A stretch of 64,000 nt of DNA from positions 62,001 through 126,000 of the forward strand of contig NZ_FOLC01000007.1 in the NCBI RefSeq assembly GCF_900112135.1, read 5' to 3'. The position numbers and the translations under genes were made by a program. The stretch is from Collimonas sp. OK412 (GTDB lineage: Bacteria > Pseudomonadota > Gammaproteobacteria > Burkholderiales > Burkholderiaceae_D). Positions within the stretch are counted from its first letter, which is position 1; each line of letters opens with the position of its first letter. The notes under the pieces were generated by a model. It was not told the DNA's origin, did no database searches, and was given only the letters and a program-made list of their open reading frames with translations. This document shows positions 26,355-34,671 of this stretch, one piece after another.

Positions 26355-27716
26355 TCAATCAAGCGTCGCCTGCACGCTGTCTATGCCGACCTGGGCGCTG
26401 CCTTCAGCCAGCTGCACGGTAATCACGTGGCGCGGCTGCAGCGCCCGCGGCGTCCGGATTACCTGGCCTTTGGCGTCGGAGACGATCGCGTAGCCGCGCT
26501 CCAGAGTGCGCTGCGGATTCAGCAGTTCCAGCTGGGCGTTGAGTGCTGCCAATGCCTGGCGGCGATCGCGGTTTTGCGCAGCCATCGCGCCGTTGAGGCG
26601 ACGGCTCTGCTCCAGCAGCGCAGTGCGGGATGCAACCGTGCTGGGTATTTGCGCGGCCAAGCGGGTACGCAGATTCAATAATGCATGGCGCGATTGCGTC
26701 AGCGGGATGCGGGTGGCGTGCAGCAGCCTGGCTTGCAGGCTTTGCAGCTTGACGCGTTCGTGGGCGATGGTGGTGGCCGGACTGCTCAGGCGCCGGCTCA
26801 GCCAGTCCAGGGTCTGGCTGGTTTCGGCCAGCCGCCGGCGCAAGGCGCGCGTCAGGTCGTCGGCATGGGTTTCCAATGTCGCCAGCCAGTCGGCGCGCGC
26901 CACCGTCGCCAGTTCGGCGGCGGCAGTCGGGGTGGCGGCGCGCAGGTCGGCGGCAAAATCGGCGATGGTGAAATCGGTTTCGTGGCCGACGCCGGAAATC
27001 ACCGGCATGGGCGCGGCGACGATGGCGCGCGCCACCGCTTCATCATTGAACGACCACAAGTCTTCGATGCTGCCGCCGCCGCGGCACACCAGCAGCAGTT
27101 CGCACTCGGCGCGTGCGGCGGCGGTATTGATGGCGCGCGCGATTTTCTCCGCTGCGCCGTCGCCTTGCACCGGCGTCGGATAAAGGATCACGCGCACATG
27201 CGGCGCACGGCGCGCGAGCGCGCTCAGGATGTCGCGCAGCGCTGCAGCCTGCAGGCTGGTGACGATGCCGATGGTGCGGGCGAATTGCGGCAGCGGCCGT
27301 TTGCGGGCCGGATCGAACAAGCCTTCCGCATTCAGTTTTTCTTTCAGGCGCAAGAATGCTTCGTACAGGTTGCCGACGCCGGCGCGCCGGATCGCTTCGA
27401 CGTTGAGCTGGTAATCGCCGCGCGCCGCGTACAGCGTCACCAGCGCCCGCACTTCCACCTTGTCGCCGTCGCGCGGAGTGAAGCCGGCATGTTGGGCGCG
27501 GCCCTTGAACATCACGCCGCGCACTTGCGCCGCATCGTCTTTCAGCGTGAAGTACCAGTGGCCGGAGGCGTAGCTTTTGAAATTCGATATTTCGCCGGCA
27601 ACCCAGGCCAGCGGGAAGCTGCGTTCCAGCAAACGCGCCACGGCTTGATTCAAGGCGGAAACCGTCAGTACTGGCGGTCCGCTGGAACGGTTGTCGGTGT
27701 CGCTGGAGAAATTCAT
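26355..27716 (-). CDS. xseA: Exodeoxyribonuclease VII large subunit
   Basis: A 453-aa subunit of the single-strand-specific exonuclease VII. The N-terminal OB fold runs [39 protein letters not shown], followed by the catalytic core with [38 protein letters not shown] and [11 protein letters not shown]. The C-terminal half is a long coiled-coil region rich in Arg and Leu. The start at 27716 ([13 protein letters not shown]) was preferred to a frame extension to 27767. The small subunit xseB is not adjacent. Confidence 0.94.
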   Translation of the reverse strand: MNFSSDTDNRSSGPPVLTVSALNQAVARLLERSFPLAWVAGEISNFKSYASGHWYFTLKDDAAQVRGVMFKGRAQHAGFTPRDGDKVEVRALVTLYAARGDYQLNVEAIRRAGVGNLYEAFLRLKEKLNAEGLFDPARKRPLPQFARTIGIVTSLQAAALRDILSALARRAPHVRVILYPTPVQGDGAAEKIARAINTAAARAECELLLVCRGGGSIEDLWSFNDEAVARAIVAAPMPVISGVGHETDFTIADFAADLRAATPTAAAELATVARADWLATLETHADDLTRALRRRLAETSQTLDWLSRRLSSPATTIAHERVKLQSLQARLLHATRIPLTQSRHALLNLRTRLAAQIPSTVASRTALLEQSRRLNGAMAAQNRDRRQALAALNAQLELLNPQRTLERGYAIVSDAKGQVIRTPRALQPRHVITVQLAEGSAQVGIDSVQATLD

Positions 27717-27798
27717 ACGGGCTTTCCGGGGTTCTTGATTGGCTGGAGCGTTGCCATTGTAAAGCACGGTCGCTGAACATCAATGGAAAAGCGAAACA

Positions 27799-28212
27799 AA
27801 TCAAGGGCTTGTCCAGATTACAGTGTGCTTGCGCACAAGCTTATCCACAAATTCTGTGGGTAACTGCGGATCAGCCGGGGCTTGTGGATATCCATCGCCG
27901 CGGCTGCGGCAAAAACGCCAGGAAAGATGCATGAAAATCGTCGCCACCATCTGTAAACGGCTGTTCAAGGCGCATTTGCACCTATCCCCAACAGTAGTGA
28001 AAAGGCGTTTCCAATCAAGGACTTCGCGTGAATCCAGTGGGCTTGTGCACAAAGTTATCCCCAAAATCTGTGGAGAACTTTGCCGAGGTGGCGTCCGAAG
28101 ATCCTGCACGTTTTTCATGCAGCACGAAAAAATCCTTTCAAATCATCGGCTTAAGTTTCGAGTTAAGTACTTGTCCACAATCTTGTTCACATAATATGTG
28201 TGGAACTTCGGA
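27799..28212. repeat. Intergenic repeat cluster rich in DnaA-box-like 9-mers (units 1-3)
   Basis: The 517-bp gap between xseA and the esterase gene holds no gene. It contains three related units at 27799-27865, 28013-28079 and 28139-28207. Shared blocks, in order, are AATCA, GRCTT, CTTGnnCACA, TTnTnCnCA and TGTGG..AACT. Units 1 and 2 agree at 52 of 67 positions. Unit 1 holds a perfect DnaA box, TTATCCACA, at 27841-27849. Near matches lie at 27855 and 27883 (reverse), 28055 and 28069 (reverse), and 28171. A longer copy spanning 28104-28212 recurs at 30237-30344. Confidence 0.65.
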
Positions 28213-28233
28213 CGGCAAGCGCCGGGCGTTGTT

Positions 28234-29181
28234 TCAGGCCGCTTTTATCCAGCCGTTGTGCGCCGTCCAGGATTCGAACAGGCGCGGCCAGGCATGCGGC
28301 TGGCTGCCCGGTTTTCCCAATCCCCAGCCATGTCCGCCATCCTGGAATACATGCATCTCCGCCGGGATCTGCGCGGCCTTGAGCGCGTTGAACATCAGCA
28401 GGCTGTTCTGGATCGGCGCAATCGGATCGTCCGCGGCTTGCGCCAGGAAGGTTGGCGGCATGCCGCTGCCGACATGCCGTTCCACCGAAAATTCTTCGCT
28501 GGCGGCAAGGTCCGGATGCTTGCCGACGATTTCACGGCGCGAGCGCGTGTTGTCGTAGGGCGGCATGAAAGTAAGCACGGGATAGATCAAGCCGGCGAAA
28601 TCGGGGCGGGCGGAAAATTGATCCGCGGCGTCGATGGCTGCGTAACGCCGGGCATCCGGTTCTGCCGCTGTGGTTCCCGCCAGATGTCCGCCGGCGGAAA
28701 AACCGAGGATACCGATGCGATTGGCCGCCAGTCCGTACATTGGCGCCAGCGCCTTGATCAGCCGCATGGCCCGCTGGCCGTCCTGGAACGGTGCGATGTT
28801 CGACCAGCCTTCGCCTGGCAAGCGATAGACCAGTTCGAATACGGTGACGCCAATCGATTGCAGCCATTGGGCCGCCGGGATGCTTTCGCTGCCTCGCTCG
28901 ATATGCCCATAACCGCCGCCTGCAATCACCAGCACCGCGCTGCCGTCAGGCCGCTCGGGACGATAGACCACCAGGCGCGGGCGCGAGACGTTGGTGACCG
29001 ATCCTTTGGCATTGGTCTGTTCCGGTCCTTCGGGACCGTTTCCTCCGGGCGGCTTGGACCAGAGCGGAATCTCCTGCTGTTCCGCGGATGAGGATGCCGC
29101 GTAAAGATGGCGTGGAGCGACCAGCGCCGTTGCTCCCATGGCGCCCATTCCTAACAGGGTCCGCCGTTTGATGTTGTCCAT
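28234..29181 (-). CDS. Exported alpha/beta hydrolase (acetyl-xylan-esterase-like)
   Basis: A 315-aa serine esterase. The N-terminus MDNIKRRTLLGMGAMGATAL resembles a Tat-type signal (two Arg before a hydrophobic stretch), ending near LYAA. The catalytic triad fits Ser162 in GFSAGGHLAG, Asp251 or Asp252 in AADDPIAP, and His284 in DGGHGWG. The oxyanion loop is IAGGGYGHI. Homologues deacetylate xylan or other plant polysaccharides, but the substrate here is not proven. It is divergent from a LysR-family gene, which likely controls it. The pair lies between DnaA-box repeats and interrupts the usual xseA-exbB neighbourhood. Confidence 0.85.
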   Translation of the reverse strand: MDNIKRRTLLGMGAMGATALVAPRHLYAASSSAEQQEIPLWSKPPGGNGPEGPEQTNAKGSVTNVSRPRLVVYRPERPDGSAVLVIAGGGYGHIERGSESIPAAQWLQSIGVTVFELVYRLPGEGWSNIAPFQDGQRAMRLIKALAPMYGLAANRIGILGFSAGGHLAGTTAAEPDARRYAAIDAADQFSARPDFAGLIYPVLTFMPPYDNTRSRREIVGKHPDLAASEEFSVERHVGSGMPPTFLAQAADDPIAPIQNSLLMFNALKAAQIPAEMHVFQDGGHGWGLGKPGSQPHAWPRLFESWTAHNGWIKAA

Positions 29182-29274
29182 GTCAAAAGTCCCGTTGAAA
29201 TTGCCGATGTGGTTACGCCACTGATAATAAGAGGGCGGTAGGCCAATGTAAAATATAATAAAAACGGCATCTCC

Positions 29275-29289
29275 ATACTTTATATGTAT
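29275..29289. promoter_or_regulatory. Possible LysR-type binding site between esterase and LysR genes
   Basis: ATACTTTATATGTAT fits the T-N11-A pattern with inverted ATAC/GTAT arms. It lies 24 bases before the LysR-family start and 93 bases from the esterase start, in an AT-rich 131-bp divergent intergenic region. Confidence 0.4.
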
Positions 29290-29312
29290 CGGTGTACTAC
29301 ATTGAGGGCAGC

Positions 29313-30233
29313 ATGGAATTGAGGCACTTGCGTTATTTTGTGGTTGTTGCCGAGGAGAGGAATTTCACGCGTGCGGCGAAACGGCTGAACATGCAGCAAC
29401 CTCCGCTCAGCCAGCAGATCCGCATGCTGGAGAACGAACTGGGATTTGCACTGTTTCACCGGCATCCGAAAGGCGTCGACCTGAGCATCGGCGGCGAGGT
29501 GTTTTTGCACGAGGCGAAGTCGATCCTGGCAAATGTCGCCCAAGGCACGCAGCGCGCGGCGCGTGCGGCAAGCGGCATCGAAGGCATCATTTCGGTAGGG
29601 TTCACCAGTTCGGCTGCAGCGCATCCCCTGATTCCAGAAATCCTGCGGGCGCACCGCGCGGCAAAACCTGGCGTCGCCGTCAAATTCAGCGAAGGCAATG
29701 CGGCCGAACTGACGAGCGCGGTCGCTTCGGGAAAACTCGATCTCGGGTTCCTGCGCATGCCGGTCAGCCGTCCTCCCGGACTGGCGTTCCACCGCCTGCT
29801 TGACGAGGAAATGCTGCTGGTGTTGCCTGTCGGACATGCGCTTTTGCAAAAGCGGCCGAAAAAAGGCATGCCGGTGATTTCCCTGAAGTCGTTGCGCGAC
29901 GAGCAGTTCATCCTGGTCCGCAATCCGGGCGCTACAGGCATGTATTCCGGTTTCATCGATGCCTGCGTACGCGCCGGATTCTCGCCCAGCATCGCCGTCG
30001 AAGTCGACCGCATGCTGACCAATATCTGCCTGGTAGCCGCCGGCGTCGGCATTTCCGTCGTGCCGGCATCCATGAACGGTTTCCATACCGACCAGGTGGC
30101 GTATTGCCGTGTGCTGGAAAGCGGCGGTGGATTCAGCGCGCCGTTAACGCTGGTGTGCCGGCAGGCGGACACGCTGCCGGCCGTGCAACATTTTCTGGCG
30201 GAGGCTGGCCGTTTTGCCAGAGTGGGCGGGTGA
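29313..30233 (+). CDS. LysR-family transcriptional regulator
   Basis: A 306-aa LysR regulator. The winged helix is MELRHLRYFVVVAEERNFT, RAAKRLNMQQPPLSQQIRML with ELGFALFHRH after it. The C-terminal co-inducer domain starts near residue 90 (GIISVGFTSSAAAHPLIP) and contains LDLGFLRMP. The start at 29313 has GAGGG seven bases upstream; an ATG at 29292 lies before that site. It is divergent from the esterase gene and most likely regulates it. Repeat unit 4 begins 4 bases after its stop codon. Confidence 0.9.
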   Translation: MELRHLRYFVVVAEERNFTRAAKRLNMQQPPLSQQIRMLENELGFALFHRHPKGVDLSIGGEVFLHEAKSILANVAQGTQRAARAASGIEGIISVGFTSSAAAHPLIPEILRAHRAAKPGVAVKFSEGNAAELTSAVASGKLDLGFLRMPVSRPPGLAFHRLLDEEMLLVLPVGHALLQKRPKKGMPVISLKSLRDEQFILVRNPGATGMYSGFIDACVRAGFSPSIAVEVDRMLTNICLVAAGVGISVVPASMNGFHTDQVAYCRVLESGGGFSAPLTLVCRQADTLPAVQHFLAEAGRFARVGG

Positions 30234-30236
30234 AAT

Positions 30237-30344
30237 CTGCACGTTTTTGATGCAGCACAAAAAAGTCCTTTGAAATCATGGACTTCGATGTACGGTTTTG
30301 GACTTGTCCACAGTCTTGTTCACATAATATGTGTGGAACTCGGA
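30237..30344. repeat. Repeat unit 4, direct copy of 28104-28212
   Basis: A 108-bp sequence matching 28104-28212 at 91 of 109 aligned positions in my hand alignment, in the same orientation. The last 38 bp before the end (ACTTGTCCACA ... TGTGTGGAAC) differ at one position. It includes TTGTCCACA and TTGTTCACA. Together the copies flank the esterase/LysR pair. Confidence 0.75.
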
Positions 30345-30506
30345 GCGTTGCCCGGCCACTGTGAAATTAAGTGAAAAAATTTCCGCTCCGCAACGCTACT
30401 CGCCCTTGCTCACAAGCCTTCAACAAGTTACATTCTGCATCCATGCTGATGAACCCCCTCATCCGCATTTGCCGATATTGAATGCGATTTCACCAAGGAG
30501 TTTCTT

Positions 30507-31112
30507 TTGTTTGCCATTATTCAAGCTGCGGGCTGGCCGATCTGGCTGTTGCTGATTGCCTCCATCATTGCCACCGCATTGATTATCGAACGTCTGGTTT
30601 ACCTGCGCCGGCCGCGCATCCTGCCGCCGCAGCTGCTGCAGGAAGTGATACGGGTTTATCACAACGGCAAGATCAATACCGAAGTACTGACCAACCTGGA
30701 AACCAACTCGCCGCTGGGCCGGGTGCTGGCTGCCGGCCTGCGCAACGTCGATGCGCCGCGCGACCTGATGAAAGAATCGATCGAGGAAGCCGGCCAGGCC
30801 ACCGCGCATGAACTGGAACGATTCCTCACCACGCTCGGCACGATTGCCTCGCTGGCGCCGCTGATGGGCCTGTTCGGCACCGTGGTCGGCATGATCGAGA
30901 TTTTTGGCGCGACCAATGGCGCCGGCGCTGATCCGGCGCAGCTAGGCCACGGCATTTCGGTGGCCCTGTACAACACCGGTTTCGGCCTGGCGATCGCCAT
31001 GCCGGCGCTGATTTTCTACCGCCATTTCCGCGCGCTGGTGGACAGCTTCATCGTTGACATGGAGCAGCAGGCTGTGAAATTTGTCGATACCGTTCATGGC
31101 GCACGCAAATGA
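30507..31112 (+). CDS. exbB: MotA/TolQ/ExbB proton-channel family protein
   Basis: A 201-aa inner-membrane protein with three membrane segments (about residues 8-27, 112-134 and 150-170). It uses proton motive force with ExbD to energise TonB- or Tol-type machines. Family motifs are IIERLVYLRRP, FLTTLGTIASLAPLMGLFGTV and HGISVALYNTGFGLAIAMPA. The start is TTG at 30507, six bases after AAGGAG; no ATG fits. It overlaps exbD by four bases (ATGA). This exbBD-lpxK order is common in Burkholderiales. No tonB is nearby. Confidence 0.92.
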   Translation: MFAIIQAAGWPIWLLLIASIIATALIIERLVYLRRPRILPPQLLQEVIRVYHNGKINTEVLTNLETNSPLGRVLAAGLRNVDAPRDLMKESIEEAGQATAHELERFLTTLGTIASLAPLMGLFGTVVGMIEIFGATNGAGADPAQLGHGISVALYNTGFGLAIAMPALIFYRHFRALVDSFIVDMEQQAVKFVDTVHGARK

Positions 31113-31543
31113 ACTTCCGCAAAGGCAAGGGCCGCGACGACCCTGAAATCAACCTGATTCCGTTTATCGATGTCTTGCTGGTGATCGTCATTTTCCTGAT
31201 GGTCACCACCAGCTACAGCAAATTCACCGCGCTGCAGATTACCTTGCCGACGGCCGACGCCGACAAGGCAATGGTGCAGCCGCAGGAAATCAACGTTGCC
31301 GTCAATCAGCAAGGACAGTACGCAGTCAACAATGTCCAGGTCTCGTCGAAGGATGCGGCATCGCTGGCGCTCGACCTGAAGAACGCGGTGCAGGCCGACG
31401 GCAAGTCCAAGGGCGACCCGGTGGTGATCATCAACGCCGACGCCATGGCGACCCACCAGACCGTGATCAATGTGCTGGAAGCGGCGCGCCTGGCCGGTTT
31501 CGACAAGATCACGTTTGCCGCCCAGACTAGTGGGCACAAATAA
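31109..31543 (+). CDS. exbD: ExbD/TolR-family biopolymer transport protein
   Basis: A 144-aa protein with one membrane segment (LIPFIDVLLVIVIFLMVTT, about residues 16-35) and a periplasmic domain. Asp21 in the membrane segment is the conserved proton-carrying residue. The periplasmic part contains NVAVNQQGQYAVNN and VVIINADAMATHQTVINVLE, standard for ExbD. It overlaps exbB upstream and lpxK downstream, so the three genes are one transcription unit. Confidence 0.93.
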   Translation: MNFRKGKGRDDPEINLIPFIDVLLVIVIFLMVTTSYSKFTALQITLPTADADKAMVQPQEINVAVNQQGQYAVNNVQVSSKDAASLALDLKNAVQADGKSKGDPVVIINADAMATHQTVINVLEAARLAGFDKITFAAQTSGHK

Positions 31544-32573
31544 GCCTTCGCTGGAATCGGTCCTGAGCGCCGCCTGGCAGCGGCGCGGTTTGCTGGCATG
31601 CCTGCTGTGGCCGCTGTCGCTGTTGTTCGGACTGGCGGCGGCGCTGCGCCGCCGTTTGTATGCCGCCGGCTGGCAAGCCAGCACGCGTTTGCCGGTGCCG
31701 GTGATCGTGGTCGGCAACGTCTTTGTCGGCGGCACCGGCAAGACGCCGTTGACGATCTGGCTGGTGCAAGCGCTGCGCCAGGCCGGTTATGTGCCGGGTG
31801 TGATTTCGCGCGGTTACGCCGCGCGGTCCGGCGACGGCCAGGCCGCAGTACGGCACGTGACCTCGGCGTCGCTGGCTGCCGAAGTGGGCGACGAGCCTTT
31901 GCTGATAGCCGCGCGCGCGCAATGCCCGGTGGTGGTGGGCCGCAACCGGGTAGCGGCCGCCGAAGCGCTGTTGCAGGCGCATCCTGAAGTCAACCTGATC
32001 CTGTCGGACGACGGTCTGCAGCACTATCGCTTGCAGCGCGACATCGAAATCGTGCTGTTCGATGCGCGCGGCGCCGGCAACGGCTGGCTGCTGCCGGCCG
32101 GGCCGCTGCGCGAACCGGCAAGCCGCCGCCGCGACTTTACCGTGGTGAATGCGGCAACCATCCCGGCCTCCATGCCGGCTTCCGCCATCCGCATGCAACT
32201 GGTGGGCGAGCAGGCCGAGCAGCTTGGCGATCCGGGCCGGACCAGGCCGCTGGCCAGCCTGCAGGATCCGGCCTTGCGGCTTGCCGCCGCCGCCGGCATC
32301 GGCAATCCGCAGCGGTTTTTTTCGCTGCTGAGCGCGGCCGGACTGAAGTTCGAGGCGCTCGCCTTGCCCGACCATCATGACTTTTCCGGCAACCCGTTTG
32401 CCGCGCTCCAGGCCGAGATCATCCTGATAACTGAAAAGGATGCAGTAAAATGTCGGCAAATAGAAACCATCAGGAACGATCCGCGCATCTGGGTCGTTCC
32501 CGTGACGGCGCAGATCGATGCTGCGCTGTCGCACCAAATTCTGGAGAAACTCCGTGGACATTCGACTGCTTGA
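31530..32573 (+). CDS. lpxK: Tetraacyldisaccharide 4'-kinase (lipid A biosynthesis)
   Basis: A 347-aa inner-membrane-associated kinase that phosphorylates the 4' position of the lipid A precursor. The P-loop is VGGTGKTPL (residues 66-74), followed by [19 protein letters not shown] and the DD of [11 protein letters not shown]. An N-terminal hydrophobic stretch ([19 protein letters not shown]) anchors it. The start is GTG at 31530, inside the end of exbD; a longer frame begins 60 bases further inside exbD. It overlaps the next gene by 20 bases. Confidence 0.93.
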   Translation: MGTNKPSLESVLSAAWQRRGLLACLLWPLSLLFGLAAALRRRLYAAGWQASTRLPVPVIVVGNVFVGGTGKTPLTIWLVQALRQAGYVPGVISRGYAARSGDGQAAVRHVTSASLAAEVGDEPLLIAARAQCPVVVGRNRVAAAEALLQAHPEVNLILSDDGLQHYRLQRDIEIVLFDARGAGNGWLLPAGPLREPASRRRDFTVVNAATIPASMPASAIRMQLVGEQAEQLGDPGRTRPLASLQDPALRLAAAAGIGNPQRFFSLLSAAGLKFEALALPDHHDFSGNPFAALQAEIILITEKDAVKCRQIETIRNDPRIWVVPVTAQIDAALSHQILEKLRGHSTA

Positions 32574-32751
32574 CATCCTGGTTTGCCCGATCTGCAAAGG
32601 TCCGCTGCATTACGATAAAAAAGCCCAGGAACTGATTTGCAACGCCGACAAGCTGGCTTTTCCGGTGCGCGACGGCATCCCCATCATGTGGGCCGACCAG
32701 GCGCGCGACCTGAACAGCCCGGCTGCGCCGGCTGCAGCTCCTGCGGCATAG
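32554..32751 (+). CDS. Trm112/YcaR-family small zinc-ribbon-like protein
   Basis: A 65-aa protein of the UPF0434/Trm112 family. It has one CPIC pair (Cys11, Cys14) and a later Cys in [20 protein letters not shown], as in E. coli YcaR. The start is GTG at 32554 with GGAG eight bases upstream. Its last residues are Ala/Pro rich. It lies between lpxK and kdsB, its usual place. Trm112 proteins stabilise methyltransferases in other organisms; the bacterial role is uncertain. Confidence 0.9.
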   Translation: MDIRLLDILVCPICKGPLHYDKKAQELICNADKLAFPVRDGIPIMWADQARDLNSPAAPAAAPAA

Positions 32752-32763
32752 GCGGCGTTTATC

Positions 32764-33528
32764 GTGAGTTCGAGCAAGCCTTTCACCGTCATCATTCCGG
32801 CGCGGCTGGCGTCGACCAGGCTGCCTAACAAGCCGCTGGCCGACATCGGCGGCAAGCCGATGATCGTGCGCACCGCCGAGCGCGCCGCGCTGTCCGGCGC
32901 GGCGCAGGTCATCGTGGCGACCGACCATGCCGAAATCCTGGCGGTCTGCGCCCAGCATGGCATCGCCGCGCGCCTGACGCGCGCCGACCATCCGTCAGGC
33001 ACCGACCGCATTGCCGAAGTGGCAGCGGCGCTGGGACTGGCGGCTGACGCCGTGGTGGTGAACGTGCAGGGCGACGAACCGATGATCGAGCTGGAGCTGA
33101 TCGCCGCCACTGCGGCGCAGATCACCGGCGAGGTGCCGATGGCGACCGCGGCGCACGCGATCGACTCGGTGGCGGATGCCTTCAATCCGAATGTAGTCAA
33201 GGTGGTATTGAACCAGGCCGGGCGCGCGCTGTATTTTTCACGGGCGACGATTCCCTGGCACCGCGACGGCTTTGCACAGTCGCGCCAGGATTTGCCGGCA
33301 GGCTACCTGCCGCTGCGCCATATCGGCTTGTACGCATACAGCAATGGTTTTTTGCAAACCTATCCGACCCTGGCGGTGTCGCCGCTGGAACAGATCGAGG
33401 CGCTGGAGCAGTTGCGGGTGCTGTGGCACGGCTATCCGATTGCGGTGCATATTGCGCCGGCGGCGCCTGCGGTGGGCGTGGACACGCCGGAAGACCTGGA
33501 GCGGGTAAGACGTTTTTTCAGCGCTTGA
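32764..33528 (+). CDS. kdsB: 3-deoxy-manno-octulosonate cytidylyltransferase
   Basis: A 254-aa cytosolic enzyme that activates Kdo as CMP-Kdo for LPS inner-core synthesis. Motifs are [38 protein letters not shown] and [12 protein letters not shown], and later [12 protein letters not shown] and the [13 protein letters not shown] signature. The start is GTG at 32764. It follows the Trm112-like gene by 12 bases and is probably cotranscribed with lpxK. Confidence 0.95.
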   Translation: MSSSKPFTVIIPARLASTRLPNKPLADIGGKPMIVRTAERAALSGAAQVIVATDHAEILAVCAQHGIAARLTRADHPSGTDRIAEVAAALGLAADAVVVNVQGDEPMIELELIAATAAQITGEVPMATAAHAIDSVADAFNPNVVKVVLNQAGRALYFSRATIPWHRDGFAQSRQDLPAGYLPLRHIGLYAYSNGFLQTYPTLAVSPLEQIEALEQLRVLWHGYPIAVHIAPAAPAVGVDTPEDLERVRRFFSA

Positions 33529-33745
33529 TAGTGTGCAAAAAGAGCGCAAAGGCATCACGCAGCGGGCAGGAAATTATCGTTGAACCAACAGAAATAGTGC
33601 CGCGAGCTGGCTGTTTGGTAAAATTGTATGGTAAGTTTCATGCAAAGATAGCGTGGTACAAATAAAAGCATATCGGAGACGTCGCAGCAAACCCAGCAAC
33701 CATTGGCCGCGCCGTCGCCACAATCAATTCACAAACTCACCTTAG

Positions 33746-34411
<666 letters not shown>

Positions 34412-34413
34412 AC

Positions 34414-34443
34414 AAAAGCGGACTTCGGTCCGCTTTTTCTTTT
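34414..34443 (+). terminator. Terminator of adk
   Basis: AAAAGCGGAC and GTCCGCTTTT form a 10-bp stem closed by a TTCG tetraloop, followed by a T-rich tail. Confidence 0.93.
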
Positions 34444-34671
34444 GATCAACAAAATAATTTAGAATTCACCAGGGATCATTCGTCAGGACCGATCAACAGC
34501 ACAGCAGCAAACCAGCCCGCTTACCTCTCCAAGAACAACAGGGCAGCGAAAAGAAATGCATTACGCAGTATTGATCTGCAGTCCACCCATTTGGGATACA
34601 TGGTTGCAGATGAAATGGTGTAGTTGTTTTACTTTGTCGTGAAGCCGTACAAAAAAATTGGAGGAGTCAAC

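Noticed and set aside
27799-28212. Chromosomal replication origin (oriC)
   Set aside because: DnaA boxes are present, but mostly imperfect; there is no dnaA, dnaN, parAB or rpmH neighbour and no clear AT-rich unwinding element.
28104-30344. Insertion sequence or composite transposon
   Set aside because: The flanking repeats are direct, not terminal inverted repeats, and no transposase gene or target-site duplication was seen.
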